Source of the DNA: Bugulina stolonifera
Taxonomy: Eukaryota > Bryozoa > Gymnolaemata > Cheilostomatida > Bugulidae
Length of the DNA stretch: 64,000 bases
Direction: 5' to 3'
Assembly: GCA_935421135.1 (NCBI GenBank)
Contig: OW285192.1
Coordinates: 5,003,501 to 5,067,500 of the forward strand
Part shown: piece after piece, positions 34,771-44,408 of the stretch
Position numbering within the stretch: the first letter of the stretch is position 1
How the letters are laid out: each line of letters opens with the position of its first letter
Notes under the pieces: model-generated
What the model was told of the DNA's origin: nothing
Seen by the model: the letters and a program-made list of their open reading frames with translations, nothing else
Database searches by the model: none
Made by a program: the position numbers and the translations under genes

Positions 34771-37395
34771 ATGGCTGACTCATCCAATGTCACTGATAAG
34801 CCAATAGACACTGAACAGTCATCTGATCCAAACAATGATGAACTAGAATTTGACAGTGGCCTTACAGAAGGCAATAAAGTGTCACCTAGTCTTAGTAGTG
34901 TGCATGCTGTAAAACTTAGGAAAAGGAGAGAGCCATCAGAAAGGGGCAAACAATACCAGATCACTCTGCTAAAAATTAACATTTCAAAATATGTTAGCTC
35001 AAGATTGGGCATCTATGAAAGGAACTTTTCTGAGATAGACAAAACTGATTACAATGCCCTATGTGATTACTTAACTTTTTTGGAAAGTGATAGCGGAGAA
35101 ATAGATACACTGTATGATGAATTGAAGACCTTGTGTAACAATAAAGTTGATGAACAAATAGAGAACCTCTGTGCTGCATTTTATGATGACAGAAATGTCA
35201 ATATTGCATCAGTAAACGCTCTACTAGATGAGTTAGAAGAAACTGAAGAGCAACAAAATACAAAATTAGAAGAGGAGCTGAGAAGGCATTTAGAAGAAGT
35301 AGAAGAACTGAGAAGACGACAAGCAGAAGCTAGAAGAATGTTTCAGGAAAGACCAAGGAAACAAGCAAGCCTAGAGATATTGGCTCCCGGCCTATCAGGA
35401 GAAGCTTCTCCACTTAATGCCAACCCAGAACATTCAACCCAGGTACAAGGACCACCAGGTACTGATGTATTATGCAACACTGCTGACACAGTCAACCAAC
35501 CAATAGAAACGCCTAGACCTTGGCATGTTCGTGCCCCATCACAGCCATCCATAACTAGTATAGAAGGTCAACAGAGGTCACCAAGAATAACAGCTACTTC
35601 TCCAGTTCATCTAAAAGAGTCACCACATACCTCAGAGCCAGACGACGGATCAAACTCTTTTATACAGGCATCCTCCAACAAGGATTCAGATGTACATGTC
35701 ATGGAGCGACTGGCGAATTCCATTGCAGCATCAATGAGAGCTACAAAACGTACTATCGTGGAACCATCTATCTTTAAGGGAGACCCAATGAAATTCAAGG
35801 ATTGGGAAACAGACTTTGACGATTTTTTGGAGGCAGAGGCTATCTCAACATGCACTAGACGAATGAGAATGCTAAAAAGGTTCATTGAGGGAGAAGCACG
35901 CCAATGCGTGGAAGGGTTTCTGCTTGACGACACAATCGAATCATACAACGCAGCAAGAAAACTACTAAAAGAACGGTACGGCAAGAAGATAAGCATATCC
36001 CGCCACCTAAAGAAAAAGCTTAAGGAGTGGCCCAAAATAGGAAACACAGATGGTCTCGCACTTCAACAATTTGCAGACTTTCTGACTCATCTAAACAGTG
36101 CGAAGAGGACATCACCACATCTAAACAGTCTGGATGAACCCGAGAGCAATGAAGAAATACTGGAAAAACTACCTAGTTGGCTGATAACTAAGTGGAAATA
36201 CCAGATACTCAAGTACGAGAAGACCTACGACGACTACCCACCTTTTGAGGTGTTCAGAAGTTTCATTTGTGATGAAGCCCTGGCAGTTAATGTTTTAGGC
36301 ATTAAGGACAACACACAGAGCAACCGGTCCACAGAACCAAACTCACAGAAAAGAAGTAACCCAAGGAAGATTCAAACCTTGCAGCTGGTTTCAACAGACA
36401 GCAGAACTAAGTATTGTAAGAAATGTGACCAAGGTAATCATTACACAGCCCAATGCCACCTGCTAGTCAAGGCTACCTATGAAGAGGCACTTCGGTTTTT
36501 TAAACTAAATCATCTTTGTTTCTACTGTGGAAAATATGAGCATAAACACAACGAGTGCCCACGTAAGTGGATATGCAAATTCTGCAAGCGTGACCACCCA
36601 GATTGTCTTCACAAAACACGTAGTGACTGGGAGGCACAAAAACCGGCAACATCTGCTCCAGCACCTCGTCAATCAGACCAACAACAGAAAAAAGAAGCTA
36701 AAAAAGAGCACAAGACTACAGACCAACCGTCTAGACAGCATATAGTAGCTACAGCTAACAGAGAAAATCAAACAGAGCTGCTCAATATGCTGCTACCAGT
36801 CAAGATCTTATCCGAAGAAGGACAGCAGACTACAATTTATGCCATGTTGGACAATGGTTCAGATGCAACATATATCGGAGAGGAAACTGTAAAGCTACTC
36901 AAACTAAAGCCACAAGGAAAATCAGAGAAAGTGACCATGAGAACCTTGGCAGGAGAAGAAACCGGATACAGAAAGAAGTACAAGTTCTCTGTACAGGGCG
37001 CTAGCCCAGCCGCAGAGGACTCTAATTACTCTGTTGATGCCCTAGAACAGAAATCGATCCCATACAACGTTAACCACATACCAACAGATATGGTAGCGAG
37101 GACCATTCCACACCTCAACCATATGGCTCATCTCATCTCCCCTATGTTAAATCTCCCAGTGGACATGTTAATTGGGAGAGACAACTCTCATCTGTTAGCA
37201 CCACATGAGTCAATTATTGGCGGCCCTTCAGAACCTTTCGCAGTGCGCACCGTCTTAGGTTGGACCCTGTGTGGAGGAAATCCAGAGATTGCCATACCTC
37301 AGCTACACTGCCTAGCCACCCAGCAAAACGAGTTTCAAGATGTAAGTGACCAAAGAAAAATGTCACAAAACGACATGCTGTTTCTACAAACGTGA
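34771..37395 (+). CDS. BEL/Pao Gag-protease polyprotein part
   Basis: 874 codons. Residues about 150-195 form a charged Glu/Arg-rich coiled coil. About 334-480 is a DUF1759-type gag capsid domain (FKGDPMKFKDWETDF). At about 549 and 584 are two CX2CX4HX4C zinc knuckles (CKKCDQGNHYTAQC, CFYCGKYEHKHNEC), followed by a third, shorter Cys/His cluster (CKFCKRDHPDCLH). Residues 690-705 hold the aspartic protease motif LDNGSDATYIG. The frame ends in TGA at 37393-37395, with the next coding frame in the same phase. Gag packages the element RNA; the protease matures the polyprotein. Start chosen as the first ATG after the leader. Confidence 0.93.
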   Translation: MADSSNVTDKPIDTEQSSDPNNDELEFDSGLTEGNKVSPSLSSVHAVKLRKRREPSERGKQYQITLLKINISKYVSSRLGIYERNFSEIDKTDYNALCDYLTFLESDSGEIDTLYDELKTLCNNKVDEQIENLCAAFYDDRNVNIASVNALLDELEETEEQQNTKLEEELRRHLEEVEELRRRQAEARRMFQERPRKQASLEILAPGLSGEASPLNANPEHSTQVQGPPGTDVLCNTADTVNQPIETPRPWHVRAPSQPSITSIEGQQRSPRITATSPVHLKESPHTSEPDDGSNSFIQASSNKDSDVHVMERLANSIAASMRATKRTIVEPSIFKGDPMKFKDWETDFDDFLEAEAISTCTRRMRMLKRFIEGEARQCVEGFLLDDTIESYNAARKLLKERYGKKISISRHLKKKLKEWPKIGNTDGLALQQFADFLTHLNSAKRTSPHLNSLDEPESNEEILEKLPSWLITKWKYQILKYEKTYDDYPPFEVFRSFICDEALAVNVLGIKDNTQSNRSTEPNSQKRSNPRKIQTLQLVSTDSRTKYCKKCDQGNHYTAQCHLLVKATYEEALRFFKLNHLCFYCGKYEHKHNECPRKWICKFCKRDHPDCLHKTRSDWEAQKPATSAPAPRQSDQQQKKEAKKEHKTTDQPSRQHIVATANRENQTELLNMLLPVKILSEEGQQTTIYAMLDNGSDATYIGEETVKLLKLKPQGKSEKVTMRTLAGEETGYRKKYKFSVQGASPAAEDSNYSVDALEQKSIPYNVNHIPTDMVARTIPHLNHMAHLISPMLNLPVDMLIGRDNSHLLAPHESIIGGPSEPFAVRTVLGWTLCGGNPEIAIPQLHCLATQQNEFQDVSDQRKMSQNDMLFLQT

Positions 37396-37404
37396 GAGAA
37401 TGGA

Positions 37405-40400
37405 ATGGAAAAGATGGAGGACGGAAGCATATCATTACCTCTACCATTTGCTCAGACTCCAAACATGCCCAATAACAAGAATCAGGCAATGAAAAGATTA
37501 GAGCAACTAATTAAAAGGTTCCAGAACGACTCTAAGCTCAAGGAAGAATACTTCAATTTTATGCAAGAGATGTTGGACAGCGGACACGCTGAATTGGTGC
37601 CAGAAGGAGAGGCGCCAGATGGGAAATCCTGGTACTTGCCGCACTTTGCTGTATTTCACCCCAAGAAGAACTCGCTGCGCGTCGTGTTTGACGCCAGCGT
37701 TAAATATGGGAACAGATGCTTAAATGAGGAATTGCTACCTGGCCCGGACCACATGAACAACTTAGCTGGGATACTGCTACGATTTAGACGTGAACCAGTA
37801 GCGCTATCATGCGACATACAGAAAATGTTTCACAACTTCAAGGTGGACAAAAAGGATAGAGACTACTTGCGATTTCTATGGGTGGACACTGACTTACAGA
37901 CTATAAAAGAATACCGAATGACTGTCCATCTGTTTGGAGCCACAAGCTCGCCAGCAGTTGCAACGTTTGCCCTAAGAAAGTTAGCTTTAAATGCAACAGA
38001 AGAGCACTCTAATGCCACTAACTTCATCATGAACAACTTCTATGTTGACGATGGAATCACTAGCGTAGCAACAGAACAGGAAGCTCAAGACTTGATCAAA
38101 GATACCGTAAATGTGTGTAGCAACGCAAACCTGCGCCTACACAAGTTTCTAAGCAACAGCAGGAAGGTTTTGGAGTCAGTACCTCAAAGCGAAATAGCAA
38201 AAAATCTACAAGGACTCGACATCTACAAGGACAAACTACCATCTGAAAGAACACTCGGCCTTGAGTGGTGCACTGATACAGACTCCTTCACCTTTGTCAA
38301 TACTTTAACAGAAAAGCCTTCTACTAAAAGAGGCATCCTATCTTCCGTATCACAGATATATGACCCATTAGGACTTCTTGCTCCCTTTCTTCTCCAGGGC
38401 AGGATTCTAATGCAAAAGGCATGCCAAGAAGACGGTGACTGGGACAAGGAAGTTTCCCATACGCTGCAATCAAAATGGAAGAAATGGAAAGATGATATTG
38501 ACCAACTCAGCAATATAACTATCCCACGATGCCTTAAGCCAGGTAACCTTGGTGAGATCATTAGGACGGAGGTCCACTACTTCGGTGATGCGAGCTTAGA
38601 CGGCTATGGTGCCTGCGCTTACCTAAGACTAATGAGCAAAACGAAAAGAATACACGTCTCTCTGATCACCGCCAAAGGCAGGGTCGTACCAACAAAGGGA
38701 CTAACAATCCCGCGACTAGAACTGCAAGCAGCTGTTGAAGCAGTAAGACTGGCTGCATTCATCAGAACTGAGATACACATGCCTATCGATCAAGAGTATT
38801 TTTTGTCGGACTCAACAGCTACCTTAGGTTATATTAAGAACAGTAACACCCAATTCTACATGTTCACTGCAAACAGAGTAAATGAGATTCGGCAGCACAG
38901 CAATCCCGACCAGTGGTACCACATTGCAGGATCAGACAACCCAGCAGACATCATATCACGAGGTGCCTCAGCTACACAGCTGGCGACGGGCGCTTGGTAC
39001 CAAGGACCGGCCTTCCTTCATGAAATTGACATCTCAACGAGACTGAAACATGACAATGACTTCAGTGAAGGCCTGAAAGACAGCCCGGAAGTAAAGAAAT
39101 TGCGAACAACCCTTGTAGCCGATAGCACAGCAGAGCCATTCATCACACAGATTATCAACAAGTTCAGCTCATGGACACGACTTGTCAGGGCCATAGCAAA
39201 TGTTCAAGCGCTGATAAGAGCTAAAAGTTTGAAGAAAAGAAACGAAGTCACGCTACAGCAGATACAGGAGGCAGAGACAACCGTTATCAGACTAACACAG
39301 CTTTCAAGCTATTCCCAAGAAGTAATAAAACTGAAGAATGGTGAACAGGTGAATAAGAACAGCAAAATTCGAAGTCTGACACCATTCGTAGACAAAGCTG
39401 GGGTGCTTCGAGTCAACAGCAGATCAAGATCCAACTTAACCTATGAGGAGAAATACCCGCTTATCATTCCTAAGTCTAGCTTATCTAAGCTACTTATCAA
39501 CCATTTCCATCAGCGGACTCGCCATTCAGGAGCTAATGTAGCAGTCTCCGCCCTCAGACAAGCAGGCTATTGGGCGGTCGGAGCAACAACAACAGCCAGA
39601 TCAACAGTCTTTAACTGTGTCAACTGTCGACTACAGCGTAGCAAACCATCAGAGCAGATTATGGGGCTGTTGCCTATGGAACGCACCGAACCTACACCCC
39701 CATTTACACACATTGGGATGGATGTGTTTGGCCATTTCCTTGTAAAGGATGGAAGAAAGGAAATAAAGAGGTGGGGAGTTGTCTTCACTTGCACCTACAC
39801 AAGAGGAGTACATATCGAACTTATCGACGACCTGTCTACAGATAGCTTTTTACAAGCGCTAAGGAGATTTCAAGCTATAAGAGGACAAGTTCAAACAATA
39901 TTTTGCGACAATGGAACAAATTTCATTGGTGGGAGAAATCAACTGGAGAAAGATCTGTTAACCATGACTGACACCAAGATGAAGCAATATCTAATGGACA
40001 ACAAAATACAATTTAAAACCAGCACACCGTCAGCAAGCCATCAAGGCGGATTCTGGGAGCGGCAAATCAGAACGATCAGAAGTATATTTAATGCTATGAC
40101 CTCTAAATATTCGAGCAGATTAACTACAGAAAGCCTGCGAACGGCATTTATGGAAATCACGGCAGCTATCAATAACAGACCTCTCTCAACAGTAAGCTCA
40201 ACAGAAACCGAACCAGTCATAACAGTGAACCATCTACTTACTGGAAAGTCACAAGCTATACCACCACCTCCAGGAGACTATTCATCGGATGAACTATACG
40301 GAAGAAACATGTACAAGAAAGCACAACAATTGGCCGAAGAGTTCTGGAATATGTGGAAGTCTCAATATCTAACCAAAATAGAGAAAAGAACAAAATGGCA

Positions 40401-40638
40401 ATCGGAGAAAACAGATCTAAAGGTGGGAGACCTTGTATTGGTTGTAGATGACAATCAACCAAGAAATTTCTGGTCAACAGGAAGAATACTTTCTCTTCAC
40501 CTCGGAGCCGATCAGCATGTGAGGAAGGCAAGAGTAATGATTGCAACGTCAGATTTGGATAAGGACGGAAAGAATGGCAATGCTCGGAAGGTCATTGACC
40601 GACCTGTACAGAAGTTAGTTTTAATTATATCACCTTAG
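37405..40638 (+). CDS. BEL/Pao Pol: reverse transcriptase, RNase H, integrase
   Basis: 1077 codons. The N-terminus carries the short region that in this superfamily precedes RT. The RT catalytic YVDD is at 213-216. RNase H follows, with HYFGDASLDGYG and SDSTATLGYI acidic motifs. The integrase has a zinc-binding HHCC region (about 699-740) and catalytic D773, D835 and E885. A C-terminal tail (KVGDLVLVVDD) matches the family's DUF5641-like end. The ATG at 37405 is probably not the natural start: this frame continues in phase from the upstream gag-protease frame after a single stop. No other interruption is visible. Confidence 0.93.
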   Translation: MEKMEDGSISLPLPFAQTPNMPNNKNQAMKRLEQLIKRFQNDSKLKEEYFNFMQEMLDSGHAELVPEGEAPDGKSWYLPHFAVFHPKKNSLRVVFDASVKYGNRCLNEELLPGPDHMNNLAGILLRFRREPVALSCDIQKMFHNFKVDKKDRDYLRFLWVDTDLQTIKEYRMTVHLFGATSSPAVATFALRKLALNATEEHSNATNFIMNNFYVDDGITSVATEQEAQDLIKDTVNVCSNANLRLHKFLSNSRKVLESVPQSEIAKNLQGLDIYKDKLPSERTLGLEWCTDTDSFTFVNTLTEKPSTKRGILSSVSQIYDPLGLLAPFLLQGRILMQKACQEDGDWDKEVSHTLQSKWKKWKDDIDQLSNITIPRCLKPGNLGEIIRTEVHYFGDASLDGYGACAYLRLMSKTKRIHVSLITAKGRVVPTKGLTIPRLELQAAVEAVRLAAFIRTEIHMPIDQEYFLSDSTATLGYIKNSNTQFYMFTANRVNEIRQHSNPDQWYHIAGSDNPADIISRGASATQLATGAWYQGPAFLHEIDISTRLKHDNDFSEGLKDSPEVKKLRTTLVADSTAEPFITQIINKFSSWTRLVRAIANVQALIRAKSLKKRNEVTLQQIQEAETTVIRLTQLSSYSQEVIKLKNGEQVNKNSKIRSLTPFVDKAGVLRVNSRSRSNLTYEEKYPLIIPKSSLSKLLINHFHQRTRHSGANVAVSALRQAGYWAVGATTTARSTVFNCVNCRLQRSKPSEQIMGLLPMERTEPTPPFTHIGMDVFGHFLVKDGRKEIKRWGVVFTCTYTRGVHIELIDDLSTDSFLQALRRFQAIRGQVQTIFCDNGTNFIGGRNQLEKDLLTMTDTKMKQYLMDNKIQFKTSTPSASHQGGFWERQIRTIRSIFNAMTSKYSSRLTTESLRTAFMEITAAINNRPLSTVSSTETEPVITVNHLLTGKSQAIPPPPGDYSSDELYGRNMYKKAQQLAEEFWNMWKSQYLTKIEKRTKWQSEKTDLKVGDLVLVVDDNQPRNFWSTGRILSLHLGADQHVRKARVMIATSDLDKDGKNGNARKVIDRPVQKLVLIISP

Positions 40639-40879
40639 ATTACACTTATAGTACTCTCATATAGTACCCTTTTATCATATTATATCATAACATATTAGAT
40701 AGCCATATATTTCACTAGACTGTTTTACTGCTCTTAGCTTAGGAACCTATTATGTAATCGCACACATACACTGGTAACGCAACTTAAAATTTTACATTTG
40801 CAAGCTTTCGTTCTCTCATTAGGTATCTAAAATAAAAATTGAACTGCTGTAAATTTATATGAATAAATTTAGGTGGGAG

Positions 40880-41598
40880 TGTAAAGAAAATATCATGTTA
40901 ATATATTTCCTCTGTGGTCTGTGATTAGAACTTACTGACCATGACATCACAGACTCACCCTTGCGTATATTATTGCAAAATCTGAATGCACTGGGGTGAC
41001 TGGTGGGTTGCCTTCCTATTGTGGCCTGGGTGTACTGTGTGTTGCGGACTTCTAGCCAAGTATGGGTGTTTTTTTGTTGTTAGTGGGCCTGAAAGGAAGG
41101 GAATTGCTGTTCAACCTGTGCAGTTAGTCATTGTCAACCAGTAGAGGAGGTTATACTCCAAACACTATTTATCAGTAACAATATTATAAACTACATGTAA
41201 CGTAACAGTATAAAGGAGGTTATACTCCGAATCCTAATAGTGGACTAACTCATACCAGTAGAGGAGGTTTTTCTCCAAACCATAGCAGTACATTATAGAA
41301 GCAGGAAATAACGGAGCCAAAAGGTCAGTTTTTGAATTTAATTAAATGAGTTTCTAATATTATAATACTAGTGTATAATTGAATATTGTTTTGCTAATAA
41401 CAGTGTATGTACAGTGTATACATGATCGTGTGTAATTAAATGTTTTGATACAATGCTTTAATAATTTTTGTAACTTGTAGACTTCACGGTGTATATGGGA
41501 ATAAATAATACATTTACTCATATCATCAGTTAGATTTCTTCACCGGAACTCCTGCTTCTACTAACTAACCCCTAGCAACATTTCACAAAGTTGCTATA
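40880..41598 (+). repeat. BEL/Pao 3' LTR
   Basis: 719 bp, same length as the 5' LTR and about 99.6% identical by eye; followed by the AGTAC duplication at 41599-41603. Confidence 0.95.
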
Positions 41599-41603
41599 AG
41601 TAC

Positions 41604-43490
41604 ACTGTATGCAGATTGAGTAGCATACATATATATATATATACATGTACATGCAGGCCTACACTACGTGTAACACGGCTAAGGCTTGTGTCATTCATAC
41701 TAATGCAGTGAAATTTGTACATTTCAAAGTACAAACAAGTAGTTCAGCTGTTTGGGAAATGTTTATAAACATATATAGTGTCTTAGTGATCTCTTGAACC
41801 AGCCTTGGTCTCAAATTAAAATGCCAATATGGCCGCTCAGCCTAGTGCTATAAGGCTACCGACCTGGGATTTTGCTTGGTAAAGAGAAACCATCACTAGC
41901 TTATCGGCACACCCAGTTTTTTCTCATACAAAATGAGGATTTTCTTTCTACCTAGACGGGTGTGTTCGTGACCCTGTGATGGAGCTGGGCTAGAAAATTC
42001 TGTAGCAAATTAGGTTGCGTAGACACTAAATATTGTAGCATATTGAGCCACACTGTCACTTGATAACGACCAGCCCCTTGACGTTTTGTTTGGTGGTTAT
42101 TTCCAAGAGGCATACAGTAGGTTTAGGTTATGTCATAGCCTATAAATATTATATAATATGACAGACTTGGGTGTCACCTTAAATGGCACGTATTATTAGT
42201 AAATCTGTGCTGGTGACCTCTCCTGTCATACACCAAGATCATTATTAATACATGGTGGGTGCTATTGTAGACTCCTCTAACTTACAAGGACATCTCAGAG
42301 ATTGCACTAATGATCTCTTCTGTCTGCCCTGAAGATGACTAATGCGACTGCTGAGATGATGTACTCAGAGGTCAATGTCTCCTCCCCCATGGAATTCTAG
42401 TCTATGACTCAGTCTAACAGCCACTCACTCCCCCTTCAACTTCCTACGACTTACTGATTGCTGATTGGCTTGCTGCTCCAATATTCTACTGACATTATTT
42501 TTGGAGTTGTCTGTCATGTACTTGTTATATTATGTGAGTTGAATTACTTCTGCTATGGTTTGACATATTTCTGCGATATTGTACTTACTAGTAACCAGTG
42601 CTAATCCCAGTTAATACTGGAAATGGTGCTAGTGCCCCCCCCCCCCCCCCCCTCCACGTACTTGTACAGAATAGTGTACTTGCAAGTTATAGTAGCAGTT
42701 ACTAATATATTCTAGTCTCAGGTTTGATATTGTCACTACTATGATCTCATGACTTATTTATTATGCAACCTATATATTTATGTTAGTTATGTATTGTATT
42801 GTTTCAACCTGATCACATGGTCAGCTTTCAAGCTAACATTTTGCCATAAATATAGCTTATTTCAATTTTCCCAATTCCGGTGTTTGTTGAGAAAATAATT
42901 TGATTAATGAATTTCCCAATTGAGATCTCTATGTAGCCTATGATACTGGTAAAATATTGCAACCAGCTGTAGGCATGTATAGTTCTTATCACCTAGAAGG
43001 TGCTAGTGTGAACAGTTAATACAGGCAATATAATAGACAGTACCACAAACTGTTCCAATGTAGTATAAGGAGTTATGCTCTCCGTATATACTGGGAGAGG
43101 ACAACTTCACATTATAGTCATGTATCAGCAGATGTGCTTTGCATGCAACACAGGTACATGTACATAAATCTAGATAAGCAACACAAACAAGTCTACTTGA
43201 TATTATTTTGTTGAGCTCTCTTTTGACTGGATAACAAATTCCACTTTATGGTGAGATGGAATATTTAAGCAGGGAATCTCCTGTGGCCTTTGTAATAGGT
43301 GTTACTTGACTGACAGTTATAGCGCACTCTTTCCTTAGTTACATGCAAACAAAAGATAAGATAAAACCTGTTAGATGTGATCAAGACTGGTGCTGACTGA
43401 ACAGGCATAAAATGGTGAAGGCACACTTAGATGCTTACTAGGAATCTAGATCATGCACATAGGTAAGCAACTCCAATGTAAGAAACAACT
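41604..43490. other. intergenic region between MBLAC1/BEL and the SDR cluster
   Basis: No gene recognised. It contains an interspersed repeat (41840-42005, listed separately) and an 18-base poly(C) run at 42635-42652. A final MBLAC1 exon, if spliced over the retrotransposon, would lie here, but none was identified. Confidence 0.45.
41840..42005 (+). repeat. interspersed repeat family, copy 1
   Basis: Shares ordered blocks with 55590-55780: GACCTGGGATTTT(G/C)CTTGGT, ACCATC, TCGGCACACC, TTTTTT and a GATTTT(C/G)(T/C)TT block. Identity outside these blocks is low, so it is an old dispersed repeat of unknown class. Confidence 0.65.
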
Positions 43491-43645
43491 GTTAGTAGCG
43501 GTAGTAGTAGCTGTAGCAGTAGTAGTAGTAGTAGTGGTAATAGTGGTAGTAGCAGTAGTAGTGGTAGTACATGTAGTAGTGGTAATAGTGGTAGTAGCAG
43601 TAGTAGTAGTGGTAGTAGTAGTAGTAGTAGTGGTAGTAGCAGTAT

Positions 43646-43690
<45 letters not shown>

Positions 43691-43765
43691 TAGTAGTGGT
43701 AGTGGTAGTGGTAGTAGTAGTATTAGTAGTAGCAGTATTAGTAGCAGTAGTAGTACTATTAAGTG
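43490..43765. repeat. (GTA)n/(GTG)n trinucleotide tract
   Basis: About 270 bp of imperfect GTAGTAGTGGTAGTAGCAG repeats. The 128-codon valine-rich plus-strand frame spanning it is a by-product of the repeat. Confidence 0.95.
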
Positions 43766-44408
43766 TTCAGATTTTCTCAGGACACCCCTTTGGTTTTTGT
43801 GGTTTTCCAGCTGTCAGGATTATTTTCTATGGCAAGTAGTGGTGGTAGTGCCCCTTGTCTATTATAACTCTAGAATTAGTGCACCAACAATATTGTTGTG
43901 GGATTAATATCTGGACCTATTACATTGTATAATAATTTTGCCTAGTCATGTCTATATTACATGAACTGAATGTACAAAGGTTATCATAGATGACTTGCAG
44001 TTTAACACAATTGGGATAACTAGTAAAGGGAAGAAAGGAATCCATTATTGTGTGCTATTGATCTGATTAAGCATAGAAATGTAGTCTTGTTAAAAACTTT
44101 GGCATCATTCGCAATTTATTTGTTTAACAGCATTGGGTTAGGTTAGCTATTATTGGAATAGTGATGTCCTATAAGTCAAACTGGGCTGCTGTAGTTTTAC
44201 TTATAGAAAGTTACTGTTTCATACTATTACTACATATACATGTAGCTGTTGTAGCCTTGTGTACATTGCATAATCTAATACACACACATACGCATAAAAT
44301 TGCATTACAGTGCAGTACATTACAATGCATGCAGTGTAAGTATATTATTTGTATTGTTATGCATAATGTTATGGATGTATATTCTAAACATAGAAACAGT
44401 ACAGAACC
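43766..44408. other. upstream region of the first SDR gene
   Basis: AT-rich sequence before the SDR-A start codon. No TATA box or repeat is obvious; the 88-codon frame at 44161 has no recognisable content. Confidence 0.4.

Larger units (their letters stand above)
33244..41598 (+). mobile_element. full-length BEL/Pao LTR retrotransposon
   Basis: 8355 bp, flanked by 5-bp AGTAC duplications. Two 719-bp LTRs (33244-33962 and 40880-41598) differ at only three positions that I could find. A polypurine tract AGGTGGGAG directly precedes the 3' LTR. The interior holds a gag-protease frame (34771-37395) and an RT-RNaseH-integrase frame (37405-40638) in the same phase, separated by one TGA at 37393-37395. 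No clear tRNA primer-binding site was recognised after the 5' LTR. Near-identical LTRs indicate a very recent insertion. It lies just downstream of the last recognised MBLAC1 exon, in the same orientation. Confidence 0.97.

Noticed and set aside
35343..36047. Minus-strand frames of 69 and 146 codons inside gag
   Set aside because: Shadows of the gag-protease coding strand, with no independent signals.
38223..40546. Minus-strand frames within pol (75-112 codons)
   Set aside because: Shadows of the pol frame.
43453..43839. 128-codon valine/alanine-rich frame
   Set aside because: Simple translation of the GTA/GTG trinucleotide tract.
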